From assembly GCA_964478225.1 (NCBI GenBank), contig CAYZHM010000003.1:62001-126000 (forward strand): 64,000 nt of DNA, written 5' to 3'. Position 1 is the first letter of the stretch, and every line of letters begins with the position of its first letter. This document shows positions 32,283 to 41,913 of this stretch, piece after piece. Both the position numbers and the translations under genes were made by a program. The notes beneath the pieces were generated by a model, which saw only the letters and a list, made by a program, of their open reading frames with translations, was not told the DNA's origin and ran no database searches. The DNA comes from CAYZHM01 sp964478225 (GTDB lineage Bacteria > Pseudomonadota > Alphaproteobacteria > Micavibrionales > Micavibrionaceae).

Positions 32283-32615
32283 TCATGCGACCTGTAGTTC
32301 TGGCGTGTGTAGTTTCGGTTTTTGCGCAGGATGTGAAATCTCACAATGCACATTAGCATAGTGCCTGACCATTTCGGCGGCTTCGGCACTCATCGTCTGC
32401 AGGAATTCGTCCGTACCTTCCATATCCTTCATCAAGAAAGATATTTCCTCAGCATTAAAGCCCATATTTTGGAGGTGAACGATCTGATCGAGTGACTGCA
32501 CAGCTGCACCTTCGGCTTGCGCTTGAAACAAAAAACGCAAAATCTGGCAACGCCCGTCAACAACGCGGTTAGCGCGATCAATCATTTCTTTAGTGCTTAA
32601 TTCTCTGTTCATCAT
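32283..32615 (-). CDS. Unknown gene inside the atp operon, 110 aa
   Basis: Lies between atpA (13-nt gap) and atpG (3-nt gap) on the same strand, a position normally empty. Two adjacent start codons (32615 and 32612) follow a GAGAGA-type site. The product is soluble and mainly helical (KEMIDRANRVVDGRCQILR, AEAAEMVRHYANVHCEI), acidic in the middle, with a Pro/Lys-rich tail. No signal peptide, membrane helix or family I recognise. Its spacing implies that it is made together with F1 subunits; assembly factor or regulator is inference. Confidence 0.72.
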   Translation of the reverse strand: MMNRELSTKEMIDRANRVVDGRCQILRFLFQAQAEGAAVQSLDQIVHLQNMGFNAEEISFLMKDMEGTDEFLQTMSAEAAEMVRHYANVHCEISHPAQKPKLHTPELQVA

Positions 32616-32628
32616 GATATTCTCTCAG

Positions 32629-34182
32629 TCAAGCTGCCTCTTTTGTTTTTGTGCTCAAAAAACTCTTGCTGAAAGCATCGATAAATTTATGCATTTCCTT
32701 ATCAAGATTTTCGTCAATCTTGTGTTCAGTCCGGATAAATTCAAGGATCTTCTTGCCGTTCGCACGCAAATGCTCAAGGAAGCGGTGCTCATATTCCTCA
32801 ACATCGCCAAGAGCAACACCATCAAGATATCCCTTGGTGCCAGCAAAGATAACAACAACCTGTTCTTCCACAGACAATGGTGAGTATTGCGGCTGCTTCA
32901 AAAGCAGCGTCAAACGCGCACCACGCGCCAACAATTTCTGGGTCGCAGGATCGAGATCCGAGGCAAACTGAGCGAAAGCTTCCATCTCGCGGTACTGTGC
33001 AAGCTCAAGCTTGATCGTACCAGCAACTTGCTTCATCGCTTTGATCTGCGCAGCAGAACCCACGCGGGACACGGACGCCCCGACGTCAATCGCCGGACGA
33101 ATACCTTTAAAGAACAAACCTGTCTCAAGGAAGATCTGGCCATCGGTAATCGAAATTACGTTTGTAGGAATGTAAGCGGAAATGTCTCCGGCTTGCGTTT
33201 CAATAACAGGAAGCGCCGTCAAAGAACCTGACCCTTGGGCTTCGCTCATTTTCGCGGCACGCTCCAGCAAGCGGGAGTGAATGTAGAACACGTCGCCAGG
33301 ATACGCTTCGCGACCCGGCGGGCGGCGCAGCAACAAAGACATCTGGCGGTACGCCACAGCTTGCTTGGACAAGTCATCGTAAATCGCCAAAGCGTGAAGA
33401 CCATTGTCACGGAAATATTCACCCATAGTGCAGCCTGTGTAAGGCGCCAGGAACTGCATTGGCGCCGGGTCCGATGCTGTTGCAGCCACAACGATGGAAT
33501 ATTCCATCGCGCCTTGCTCTTCAAGTTCCTTAACAAGCTGAGCAACTGTCGAACGCTTCTGACCGATCGATACATAGATACAGTACAAATGCTTCTTTTC
33601 ATCAGAGGCACGATTAAGATATTTTTGGTTGATGATCGTATCAAGCGCAACAGCCGTCTTACCGGTCTGACGGTCGCCGATAATCAACTCACGCTGACCA
33701 CGCCCGATTGGAACCAAGGCATCAATCGCCTTCAAACCAGTCTGCATAGGCTCATGAACGGACTGACGTGGAATAATACCAGGCGCCTTCACTTCAACGC
33801 GGCGCATTTCTTTGGCTTTCAGCGGGCCTTTGCCATCAATCGGATTACCCAAGCCGTCAACAACACGGCCAAGCAGTTCTTTGCCGACTGGCACCTGAAC
33901 AATTTCCCCTGTACGGCGAACGATATCGCCTTCCTTAATGTCGCGGTCATTCCCGAAAATAACAACCCCAACATTATCAACTTCAAGGTTCAAGGCCATG
34001 CCTTTGATACCTGAAGGAAACTCAACCATCTCTCCAGCCTGAACATTATCAAGGCCGTAAACGCGTGCCACACCGTCACCAACCGACAACACTTGTCCGA
34101 TTTCTGCAACGTCTGCCTGCGCACCAAATTCAGATATTTGTTTCTTCAAAATTTCAGATATTTCTGCAGCTTTGATTTCCAT
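32629..34182 (-). CDS. atpA: ATP synthase F1 alpha subunit
   Basis: 517 residues (usual about 510). Walker A GDRQTGKTAVA, the arginine-finger region SVSRVGSAAQ, and N-terminus MEIKAAEISEILKKQI that contacts the delta subunit. Non-catalytic nucleotide-binding subunit of the F1 head. 3 nt after atpH. Confidence 0.98.
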   Translation of the reverse strand: MEIKAAEISEILKKQISEFGAQADVAEIGQVLSVGDGVARVYGLDNVQAGEMVEFPSGIKGMALNLEVDNVGVVIFGNDRDIKEGDIVRRTGEIVQVPVGKELLGRVVDGLGNPIDGKGPLKAKEMRRVEVKAPGIIPRQSVHEPMQTGLKAIDALVPIGRGQRELIIGDRQTGKTAVALDTIINQKYLNRASDEKKHLYCIYVSIGQKRSTVAQLVKELEEQGAMEYSIVVAATASDPAPMQFLAPYTGCTMGEYFRDNGLHALAIYDDLSKQAVAYRQMSLLLRRPPGREAYPGDVFYIHSRLLERAAKMSEAQGSGSLTALPVIETQAGDISAYIPTNVISITDGQIFLETGLFFKGIRPAIDVGASVSRVGSAAQIKAMKQVAGTIKLELAQYREMEAFAQFASDLDPATQKLLARGARLTLLLKQPQYSPLSVEEQVVVIFAGTKGYLDGVALGDVEEYEHRFLEHLRANGKKILEFIRTEHKIDENLDKEMHKFIDAFSKSFLSTKTKEAA

Positions 34183-34185
34183 TGT

Positions 34186-34773
34186 TTATGCCTCTTTTTT
34201 TGTCATGGTGGAATTTTGATTGGAATGCCCGGCCATTGCAGCCTTCAAGCGTTCCAGCTTGCGGCGTACGGAATGATCAACCATAAACGAGCCAACAGTT
34301 ACAATAAGCCCGCCTATAATTTCCGGATTAATTTTGATTTGAATATTAACGTCTTTGCCAAAAGATTTCTTCAAAGACTCATGTAAAGCCTTCGCTTGCT
34401 TCGCATTCAATTCTTGTGCAACCTCAACATCAGCTTCAATCGTATCATTGCGTCTTGCCGCTTCCTGAAAGAACGCAACCACAATGTCATGAACAGCTTG
34501 AGTTCTGTGGTTCTGCACAAGCATGCCCAAGAAATTATTCGTCAGTTTATGAAACTTGGCTTTCTGAGCCACCGCTTGGATGGCGTTCATTCTTTCGGAC
34601 TCACCAAAACCCGGTGAATCAAACACGGACCGAAAATCGCTAAAATTTTCGAACATCTCCGCCAAGTAACCCATGTCTTTTTCGACATCGGTTACGGCTT
34701 TTTTGTCTTCTGCTAAATCAAGCAGCGCTGAGGCGTATCGTCTCGCCAAAAGTGAGGATGATTTCTGTCCCAA
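34186..34773 (-). CDS. atpH: ATP synthase F1 delta subunit
   Basis: 195 residues. SLLARRYASALLDLAED is the family N-terminus and IIGGLIVTVGSFMVDHSVRRKLERL the conserved C-terminal signature (here split as IIGGLIV and VDHSVRRKL). Links F1 to the peripheral stalk. First gene of the F1 operon; F0 genes are not in the window, as usual in alphaproteobacteria, where they form a separate operon. Confidence 0.95.
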   Translation of the reverse strand: MGQKSSSLLARRYASALLDLAEDKKAVTDVEKDMGYLAEMFENFSDFRSVFDSPGFGESERMNAIQAVAQKAKFHKLTNNFLGMLVQNHRTQAVHDIVVAFFQEAARRNDTIEADVEVAQELNAKQAKALHESLKKSFGKDVNIQIKINPEIIGGLIVTVGSFMVDHSVRRKLERLKAAMAGHSNQNSTMTKKEA

Positions 34774-34820
34774 AGCCCACCAAAACTCATTAATTTGTTA
34801 ACGATTCCAATTGTAGAAAG

Positions 34821-34849
34821 GGTGTAGCACACGCTTTCGCATATGACAA
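34821..34849 (-). promoter_or_regulatory. Possible sigma-70 type promoter of the atp operon
   Basis: On the minus strand TTGTCA (complement of 34844-34849), a 17-nt spacer and TACACC (complement of 34821-34826) stand 48 nt before the atpH start. The -10 element is poor, so this is only a candidate. Confidence 0.3.
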
Positions 34850-34870
34850 GGGTTCTAAAGCGCTAAAATA

Positions 34871-35659
34871 CTAAAAAATATGCCATTGGAACCAAGCATA
34901 ATCTTTTGTCTCCAATAGAAGCGCTAAAACCCTGAAAACGACCAGATGAACAACATAAATCTCAAGTGTCCGGCGCCCCCCCATTTTTAACAAAAAAACA
35001 GCAATTTTCGGCACTTTCCCGATTAAATCAGCATAAGTTCTAGGCTCAAAAAAGTACATTAAAGCAAAACCAATGAAGCAACTGAGCGCCATAACAAGAA
35101 ATTCAACCGGACTGAATTCAAAAACCAGGCTTTGAGACAAAATAAGAAAAACCAAAGAAGCCAGCATGATGTGCTCAAGAGTTTTATCTGAAAGCTTCTC
35201 CCGGTGGCGAAGCGCATAACCGTATAGCGCCAGCAACAAGCCTACGGTTCCATATTCACAGACATATTGACGAGTTGGCCACCAAAGCATGGCCAAAACA
35301 ACAACCCCGCCCCAAAGCCACAAGCTATTTTTGTAAAGCATGATTGATGCCGTCCGATCCAGAAACAAACGAATGAGCATAAAACTCACCAGAATGCTAA
35401 GCGGCAATACGTCCTCACCCACAACGAGATTGGTAACAAAAAGAACCAATGCCCCAATCATAAGACGTGCCGAAACTTCGCGTGTCTCAGCATAACCAAT
35501 CAGCCCGATCCAGATCGGCAGACAACCGCGTCCAATGGCGCGAAACATATCCGTTTCAGGATAGAAATAAGCACCAATATGATCGATGATCATAAGGACA
35601 ATCGCCAAAGACTTATAAAAGTCATAAGACGTAAGGCTGGAAGGATAAGGTTTTGCCAT
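34871..35659 (-). CDS. TraX-like integral membrane protein
   Basis: 262 residues with about eight hydrophobic segments. YDFYKSLAIVLMIIDHIG, an IDH following a hydrophobic helix, and the later GRRTLEIYVVHL segment match the TraX family (related to membrane acyltransferases that acetylate pilin in F plasmids), also widespread as chromosomal proteins. Acyl-transfer activity is inferred. Follows priA by 12 nt and probably shares its transcript. Confidence 0.75.
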   Translation of the reverse strand: MAKPYPSSLTSYDFYKSLAIVLMIIDHIGAYFYPETDMFRAIGRGCLPIWIGLIGYAETREVSARLMIGALVLFVTNLVVGEDVLPLSILVSFMLIRLFLDRTASIMLYKNSLWLWGGVVVLAMLWWPTRQYVCEYGTVGLLLALYGYALRHREKLSDKTLEHIMLASLVFLILSQSLVFEFSPVEFLVMALSCFIGFALMYFFEPRTYADLIGKVPKIAVFLLKMGGRRTLEIYVVHLVVFRVLALLLETKDYAWFQWHIF

Positions 35660-35671
35660 CTCACTAACGTC

Positions 35672-37864
35672 TTACAAAAAACTCTGCGGATCAATATCGA
35701 TTGCAATCCTGACCGCAGACGGGGCCTTAACTTGGGATACCCACTTTGCAATAGCCTTTTGAATATCGACATTCTTATCCGTTCGTACCAAAAACCTGTA
35801 GCGATACTTACCTCTTAACTTTGCATAGGGCGCAGGCGCCGGCCCGAACGTATTAATATTCGGTCCCTGCGGTGCCGCTTTACCAAGCTCTTTGGATATC
35901 TCTATAACCTGCCGCTCATCTCGGCCCGAGACGATAATCCCGGCCAGCCGGGCATAAGGGGGCATACGGGCCTGCTCCCGCTCGGCGGCTTCCACTTCAA
36001 GAAAAGAATCACGAACACCTTCTTGAAGCGCTTTCATAATCCGGTGCTCCGGCATAAAGGTCTGGAGATAAACAGTACCATTTTTCTCTTCCCGGCCTGC
36101 GCGCCCTGCGACTTGATGAAGCAATTGATAGACTCGCTCCGCCGCACGCAGCTCCCCGCCAGTCAAACCCAGATCCGCATCGATAACGCCAACACAGGTC
36201 AGCTGAGGGAAATGATGGCCCTTGGCGATAATCTGCGTGCCGATGATAATGTCGACCTCATTATTATGAATTTTCGCCAGCATGGCTTTCAGATCGTCCT
36301 GGTTCTCTGCCGTATCGCTCGCCAGAACCATCGTGCGCGCATCCGGAAAAAGTGATTTCACTTCTTCGTGAATGCGCTCCACGCCAGGCCCGCACGCTGC
36401 GAAACTATCCTCCGCCGCGCATTCCGGACAGGTCTTGGGCAGCTGTGCCGTAAACCCGCAATGATGACACTGAAGATTTCCGAATGACTTATGCTCAACA
36501 AGCCACGCCGTACAACGCGGACATTCAAGCCGATGGCCGCACCCCCGGCATAATGTCAGCGGCGCATAACCACGCCGGTTCAGAAACAAAAGTGCCTGCT
36601 CGCCATTCGCGAGAGTGTTCTCTACGGCCTCTTTCAAAGTCGGAGATATAAAGTGCTGACGATCGGGTTTGTCATTTTTCAAATCAATGACCTCAATCTC
36701 CGGAAGCTTCGCACCTCCAAAACGATCGGGAAGATGCAAATGCTCATACCGCCCCTGCCACGCATTATGCATCGTCTCCAGCGATGGGGTCGCAGAAACA
36801 AGCACGATCGGAATCTTGCCCATGTGTGCCCGCACCACAGCCATATCCCGCGCATGATAGATAACATTGTCCTCCTGTTTGTAGGCCGGATCATGCTCCT
36901 CATCGACGACAATCAGGCCAAGATTTTTATAAGGAAGGAACAATGCCGATCGCGCCCCAACCACAACTTTCGTCTGCCCCTTCGCCACACCACGCCACGT
37001 CATTCTTCTTTGCGCCGGCGTAAGATTGGAATGCCACAAAGCAGGCTCGCAGCCGAACCGTGTTTTGAAGCGCTCCATAAATGCATTCGACAATGCAATT
37101 TCAGGAAGCAAAAGCAGAACCTGCTTGTCATGCTTCAAAGCTTCAGCGACAGCTTCGAAATAAACCTCGGTTTTCCCCGCACCCGTCACCCCGTCCAGCA
37201 ACGCCGCCTTGAATTTATTCTCTTTGAAATACGCGCACAAATGATTGGCAATTTGCCGCTGGTCTTGTGAAAGATCTGGGCCGGGCCGGTAAGGATCCGG
37301 GTTTTTACACGGTGGCGGCTCAAAAATTTCAACCTCCTGCAAAATCCCTTTATCCACGAGCGCCTTCATGACAGAGGACGACACCCCCGCATCCGAAGGA
37401 CGCCGCGGCTCACCATCGCGCATCGCATTCAAAGCCTCTAGTTGTTTTGCAGGCAGTTTTCTATCCGTATCTCTCAAAAGCTGATACGCCTTCACCGGCT
37501 TCGCAGCCTTCAAACCGTCCGGAACACTCACCGCCATCTTCATGACAAACCCGCGCGGCGTCATCGTATAATCCGCGACCCAGTCGATAAATTCGCGCAT
37601 CACGGCGGGCATCGGCTCCATTGTATACTTATAAAGCGCCGTCTTCAGTTTCGCCGGACTGACATCTCCGGCCGCACTGCCCCAAACAACACCAATCACT
37701 TCGCGTCCGCCCAGCGGCACACAAACATAATCACCGGGCACCAACGCCTCACCGTCCGGCACAATATAATCATAGGCCTTATCGACAGGATAAGGCACCA
37801 GAACGGCCATACATTGCTGGGCTTGCGCCTGCGGCAATTCTTTTTCTTGAAAAAGTGTCTGCAT
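35672..37864 (-). CDS. priA: Primosomal protein N' (replication restart helicase PriA)
   Basis: 730-residue 3'-5' helicase that reloads the replisome at stalled forks. Walker A GVTGAGKTEVYFE, DEEH box in IVVDEEHDPAYKQED, and the two zinc-binding clusters CRGCGHRLECPRC and CHHCGFTAQLPKTCPEC are all visible, then HQVAGRAGR (motif VI). A Met at residue 19 (MAVLVPYPVDKAYDY) is an alternative start. Confidence 0.97.
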   Translation of the reverse strand: MQTLFQEKELPQAQAQQCMAVLVPYPVDKAYDYIVPDGEALVPGDYVCVPLGGREVIGVVWGSAAGDVSPAKLKTALYKYTMEPMPAVMREFIDWVADYTMTPRGFVMKMAVSVPDGLKAAKPVKAYQLLRDTDRKLPAKQLEALNAMRDGEPRRPSDAGVSSSVMKALVDKGILQEVEIFEPPPCKNPDPYRPGPDLSQDQRQIANHLCAYFKENKFKAALLDGVTGAGKTEVYFEAVAEALKHDKQVLLLLPEIALSNAFMERFKTRFGCEPALWHSNLTPAQRRMTWRGVAKGQTKVVVGARSALFLPYKNLGLIVVDEEHDPAYKQEDNVIYHARDMAVVRAHMGKIPIVLVSATPSLETMHNAWQGRYEHLHLPDRFGGAKLPEIEVIDLKNDKPDRQHFISPTLKEAVENTLANGEQALLFLNRRGYAPLTLCRGCGHRLECPRCTAWLVEHKSFGNLQCHHCGFTAQLPKTCPECAAEDSFAACGPGVERIHEEVKSLFPDARTMVLASDTAENQDDLKAMLAKIHNNEVDIIIGTQIIAKGHHFPQLTCVGVIDADLGLTGGELRAAERVYQLLHQVAGRAGREEKNGTVYLQTFMPEHRIMKALQEGVRDSFLEVEAAEREQARMPPYARLAGIIVSGRDERQVIEISKELGKAAPQGPNINTFGPAPAPYAKLRGKYRYRFLVRTDKNVDIQKAIAKWVSQVKAPSAVRIAIDIDPQSFL

Positions 37865-37915
37865 ATATATAGGTATGATGGCACAGGTTTTTTGTAAAAG
37901 AAAAGGGAAACAGTA

Positions 37916-38572
37916 ATGAAATTTTTTGTCGACACCGCCGATATTAATGAGATTAAAGATCTGGCCGATACAGGCTTGTTGGACGGCGTGACCACCAACC
38001 CCTCCCTGATCGCCAAATCAGGCAAGAAATTCATCCCGTTAATCGAGGAAATCTGCGAAGTGGTCAAGGGCCCCGTCAGTGCCGAAGTCGCCGCCACCGA
38101 TTACAAAACCATGATTAAAGAAGGCAAAAAACTCGCCGAAATCGCCGACAATGTGGCGGTCAAAGTGCCGCTGACCCCCGATGGCCTCAAAGTCTGCAAA
38201 GAACTATCCGATGCCGGCACCATGGTGAATGTTACATTATGTTTTTCCGCCGGACAGGCCATTCTTGCCGCCAAGGCCGGAGCAACTTTTGTCTCTCCCT
38301 TCGTTGGCCGCCTGGATGATATTTCCGCCGACGGTTTGAGATTAATCTCCGAAATCTGCACGATCTACGACAACTATCCCGATTTCCACACGCAGGTTTT
38401 GGTGGCGTCCGTGCGCTCACCCATGCACATCATCGAATCAGCCAAAATGGGCGCGCATGTCATGACCGGCCCCGCCAGCGTGATCAAACAGCTCTATAAC
38501 CATCCGCTGACCGATAAAGGCCTCGCGGCATTTGTAGAAGACTGGAAAAAGACAGGCCAGAGTATTTTATAA
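37916..38572 (+). CDS. Transaldolase / fructose-6-phosphate aldolase-like protein
   Basis: 218 residues, the short transaldolase subfamily (type 3B/FSA-like). Schiff-base Lys83 in AVKVPLT; TTNPSLIAKS near the N-terminus and SPFVGRLDD are family hallmarks. It could act as transaldolase in the pentose-phosphate route or as fructose-6-phosphate aldolase; sequence of this length alone does not decide. AAGGGA lies 8 nt upstream of the start. Convergent with a 62-codon ORF overlapping its end by 6 bp. Confidence 0.93.
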   Translation: MKFFVDTADINEIKDLADTGLLDGVTTNPSLIAKSGKKFIPLIEEICEVVKGPVSAEVAATDYKTMIKEGKKLAEIADNVAVKVPLTPDGLKVCKELSDAGTMVNVTLCFSAGQAILAAKAGATFVSPFVGRLDDISADGLRLISEICTIYDNYPDFHTQVLVASVRSPMHIIESAKMGAHVMTGPASVIKQLYNHPLTDKGLAAFVEDWKKTGQSIL

Positions 38573-38755
38573 CTGGTGATCTTTTGTAGACAGACGGAAG
38601 GGAGAGTTTTGCGCCTCAACTTCCTGGATAAGAATATCAGCCCTGTCTTCTCTGGACAGATGACCGTACTTTTCCAAAAACTCTTCGCCTATTCTGGCAC
38701 ACTCTGCATTGGCTTCACGATTGGCAGCACGATCAAAATGGATAGCATGTTTCAT
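38567..38755 (-). CDS. Small hypothetical protein, 62 aa
   Basis: Charged helical peptide (MKHAIHFDRAANREANAE, EEFLEKYGHLSREDRADIL) with no Cys, signal peptide or membrane segment. GGAG stands 10 nt before ATG. Composition and the ribosome binding site favour a real gene; family not recognised. Convergent with the aldolase gene. Confidence 0.5.
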   Translation of the reverse strand: MKHAIHFDRAANREANAECARIGEEFLEKYGHLSREDRADILIQEVEAQNSPFRLSTKDHQL

Positions 38756-38882
38756 ACTTACTCAGCTCCGTTTTTTATTATTAACCATAAGAAAACACGT
38801 TCCGAAAACGCGTTCAAGTATCTTTTTGAAAAATAATCTAATTATTTTCTGAAATTTTACCCCGATATGATATGATTTAAAA

Positions 38883-39587
38883 ATGACTGAGGTACTCGAC
38901 AAAGTGACTGATTCCCTATCTCCTGACGATGTTCTCGAATTTCTGAAGAACAACCCCAAATTTTTGGACAAGTATCCTGAAGCGCTGGATTACTTAACGC
39001 CGCCCAAGGCTGTAGCCGAAAAGGGCGTTGCTGATTTTCAGCAGCACCTGATCAAGCGCCTCAAAGCAGACAAAGATAATGCGCTGGCCACAACAAAGAA
39101 CATTGTTGAAACGGCCCGCACCAACATGAACAACCAGCAGCGTATTCATAAGGCCGTTCTTGCGCTGCTCGAATCCCGCAACTTCGAAGAATTCATTCAA
39201 AGCATCACCATGGATTTGTCCTCGATGCTTGATGTGGACATTGCCGTGCTTATCGTTGAAACAGACGGAAGCCAGATCCCGCACATTCACAACACCGGCA
39301 TCAGACTTGTCCCGGAAGGCACAGTTGCCAGATGGATGAAGGACAAAAATGTGATGCTGGAAGATAACATCAGCGGCATCGAAGCAATTTATGGCGGTGG
39401 CGCGACATTGGTAAAATCTCAAATACTCCTCCGCGTCGATATCGCCATGGACACCCCACCCGCCATCCTCGCCTTTGGCTCGCGCCATCCTGAAATGTTT
39501 GCCGAAGGTCAAGCAACCGACCAGATCCTCTTCCTCACTCGCGTAATTGAACGGTGTTTCCGCACATGGCTGAGCTTGCCGGTATAA
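38883..39587 (+). CDS. DUF484 family protein
   Basis: 234 residues: N-terminal LSPDDVLEFLKNNPKFLDKYPE is the typical DUF484 opening, followed by a coiled-coil and a GAF-like domain (about 90-225). DUF484 genes commonly sit next to xerC, as here. Role unknown; association with recombination or chromosome dimer resolution is only by context. Its last 34 bp overlap the following xerC frame. Confidence 0.88.
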   Translation: MTEVLDKVTDSLSPDDVLEFLKNNPKFLDKYPEALDYLTPPKAVAEKGVADFQQHLIKRLKADKDNALATTKNIVETARTNMNNQQRIHKAVLALLESRNFEEFIQSITMDLSSMLDVDIAVLIVETDGSQIPHIHNTGIRLVPEGTVARWMKDKNVMLEDNISGIEAIYGGGATLVKSQILLRVDIAMDTPPAILAFGSRHPEMFAEGQATDQILFLTRVIERCFRTWLSLPV

Positions 39588-40519
39588 AAGACGCAACGCT
39601 TGCTATTTGCGCGCCCGACCTCCAAGACACTCTCAAAAAATGGATGGATTTTTTACGCTATGAGAAGAATGTCTCGCGCCACACTTTTCGTGCGTACTCC
39701 ACCGACATCACACAATTCATCACATTTTTAAACAAGCATATTGGCAAACCTCCATCCATTAACGATTTATCAGAGGCAGGGATTTCTGATTTCCGCTCAT
39801 GGATGTCACGCAAAGCCATGGACGGTGCCTCTAATGCTTCACGCGCTCGCTCACTTTCGGGTGTCAAAAATCTTCTCAACTGGATGGACAAAAACGGCAT
39901 CATGCATAACGCAGCAATTAAAATTGTCAGAACGCCAAAAAAATCACATAAACTTCCCCGCCCCTTGCAGGAACGTCAAGCATTTGAAGTCTTGGAAAAG
40001 GCAGGCCTTTTCGCCAAAGAGGATTGGGTTGAAGCCCGCGACAAAGCTCTTTTTACATTGTTATATGGCTGCGGCTTGCGAATTGACGAAGCACTCTCGC
40101 TCAACATGGGAAACCTGCCTCAAGATGGGTTTCTGCGCGTTCTGGGTAAAGGCCGCAAAGAACGTCAGATCCCCGTGATCGATCTGGTTGAGCAAGGCCT
40201 CAAACATTATCTGAAATTAAATCCTTTTCATAAAGATCCAAAAGGCCCGCTTTTCCGAGGCACACGCGGCGGCAGGCTATCTCAAGGCGTCGCCCAAAAA
40301 TCTATGCGCGATTTAAGAGCATCTCTCGGCCTGCCCGATACCGCAACACCACACGCTCTGCGCCACAGCTTCGCAACACACTTGCTACAGAACGGCGCCA
40401 ATTTAAGGGAAATTCAGGAACTGCTGGGCCATGCTTCCTTAAGCACGACCCAACGCTATACCGAAGTGAATGCGGACGAGCTGATCAAGATATACAAAGC
40501 AGCTCACCCGCGATCATGA
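39554..40519 (+). CDS. xerC: Tyrosine recombinase XerC
   Basis: 321-residue site-specific recombinase for chromosome dimer resolution at dif. Catalytic residues: Arg in GCGLRIDEALSL, His-x-x-Arg in HALRHSFATHLL, His in LGHASLSTTQ and Tyr in QRYTEV. N-terminal SAM-like domain includes YEKNVSRHTFRAYS. ATG 39554 or ATG 39566 may be used; both lie inside the DUF484 frame, so translation is coupled. It could in principle be XerD, since the two are similar; the DUF484 neighbour favours XerC. Confidence 0.9.
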   Translation: MFPHMAELAGIKDATLAICAPDLQDTLKKWMDFLRYEKNVSRHTFRAYSTDITQFITFLNKHIGKPPSINDLSEAGISDFRSWMSRKAMDGASNASRARSLSGVKNLLNWMDKNGIMHNAAIKIVRTPKKSHKLPRPLQERQAFEVLEKAGLFAKEDWVEARDKALFTLLYGCGLRIDEALSLNMGNLPQDGFLRVLGKGRKERQIPVIDLVEQGLKHYLKLNPFHKDPKGPLFRGTRGGRLSQGVAQKSMRDLRASLGLPDTATPHALRHSFATHLLQNGANLREIQELLGHASLSTTQRYTEVNADELIKIYKAAHPRS

Positions 40520-40521
40520 CA

Positions 40522-41832
40522 TCATGTCAAAAAGTCCAAGATCGAAGGAACACTTAAAGCAACAACACTCGTCTGAATACTCTGCCGCGTTTGCAACGCC
40601 AGTAAATTCGCTCCGTCTTCATTCTGATCCGATATGGTTAAATCGCTGCTTCCAGCCTTGAGCAGATTGATGGTTTCCTGGGTAAAGGTGTCGCGTGTTT
40701 CTAAAACACTATAATGGATACTTAAGGATGAAGCATAGCGGCGGAGATCCTCCCGGGCCTGCCGAACTTTATCAAGCTCGTCTGTAATTGATCTTAAATG
40801 ATTGAAATTCACATCACCCAGCCCAAGGCCTCCACTGGTCGCGTCAATTCCATCAGTTTTCAATGATGTCGTCGCAGTAGGGCTAAGATAGGTTGTTAAA
40901 GATTCCTCTTTGAGAAGATTTAAGCCCCGGTAATTCGCATCTTTGGCCAGTGTATCAATCTGCTCTCTAAGCCCTGCATACTCTTCCGAAAACGATGTTT
41001 CAGCATCAGCTTCCAAAGTAGAAACCCCATTGGTAATATCATCTCCTACAAAACTTACATTTCGAAAATAGGCATCCCCGTCATCCCCGCCCCCATCGTC
41101 ATCAGCAAGAAAAATCATATGAGAATAACTGCCAGTGAAATATTGCCCGACCGGAATAGATACAGTCACCCATTCGCCAGAGGCATCATATTGATAGGTG
41201 GGAATTGGCGCAGAATAGGTAAATCCCGTAAGCTGTGTTCCATACAAAAAGAAAAACTCATCGTTATTTATATAGTTATTATCTGTATCAAAACCGATGA
41301 GGGAAATTTCTGGAATGTTTGTACTTTTATAGTCAAATTGCAAAACGGTATTTTCAGTTAAAACATAATCAAACGCATACCTTTTCCATGCTCCGTTATC
41401 AAGAACAATACCTTGACCATTATTTATAGTATTAACCGTCGATCCGGCAGGGTCCTGAGTTCCTGAGTAACTTAAAAAATCGGAGATATTTGAAAAATCA
41501 AGATGATACCCATCGACAAACTCTTCAATTCTTTCCTGTAAAAAAGCCTCGGAACTATCCAGAATTTTTTGAATGGCTTCAATCCCGTGCTCTGTTTCTT
41601 GAATGGTTCGTATACTATTGATAATCCCGTCATGAACACTCCCAAGTCTTTTAGCCTGACTGTTGAGCGCGCGCGCTGTAAAAAAATTCTGAGGGTTATC
41701 AAGCGCACTATTAACATCTTGGCCTGTGGCCAAGCGTAAAGTCATTTCATCAATGGCACGGGACGTTTTCTGAATAGCGTCAAGACGCTGCTTCTGCTGA
41801 CCGCTCAATATGCCTTCTGCACGCGAAACCAT
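40522..41832 (-). CDS. Flagellin-like protein with beta-rich insert
   Basis: 436 residues. The N-terminal D0/D1 region (about 1-107, with ALDNPQNFFTARALNSQA) and the C-terminal D1/D0 region (about 275-436, with LLALQTRQSIQTSVVALS) are flagellin-like and helical. Between them, about 110-268, lies an Asp/Gly/Tyr/Phe-rich beta domain, including GEWVTVSIPVGQYFTG and a D-rich DDDGGGDDGDAYFRNV, which reads like a carbohydrate-binding-module or jelly-roll fold. Exported by the flagellar apparatus in known flagellins. No other flagellar gene is in the window. Confidence 0.8.
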   Translation of the reverse strand: MVSRAEGILSGQQKQRLDAIQKTSRAIDEMTLRLATGQDVNSALDNPQNFFTARALNSQAKRLGSVHDGIINSIRTIQETEHGIEAIQKILDSSEAFLQERIEEFVDGYHLDFSNISDFLSYSGTQDPAGSTVNTINNGQGIVLDNGAWKRYAFDYVLTENTVLQFDYKSTNIPEISLIGFDTDNNYINNDEFFFLYGTQLTGFTYSAPIPTYQYDASGEWVTVSIPVGQYFTGSYSHMIFLADDDGGGDDGDAYFRNVSFVGDDITNGVSTLEADAETSFSEEYAGLREQIDTLAKDANYRGLNLLKEESLTTYLSPTATTSLKTDGIDATSGGLGLGDVNFNHLRSITDELDKVRQAREDLRRYASSLSIHYSVLETRDTFTQETINLLKAGSSDLTISDQNEDGANLLALQTRQSIQTSVVALSVPSILDFLT

Positions 41833-41913
41833 TAGAATCCTTCTACGGCTTTTATATAATCAGTCTGGAATACCCCTATTGTAGCAGATTTCCACAAAAA
41901 TTCCCATAGCATC

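Noticed and set aside
33235..34014. 259-codon plus-strand frame opposite atpA
   Set aside because: Low-quality composition, no ribosome binding site, fully inside atpA.
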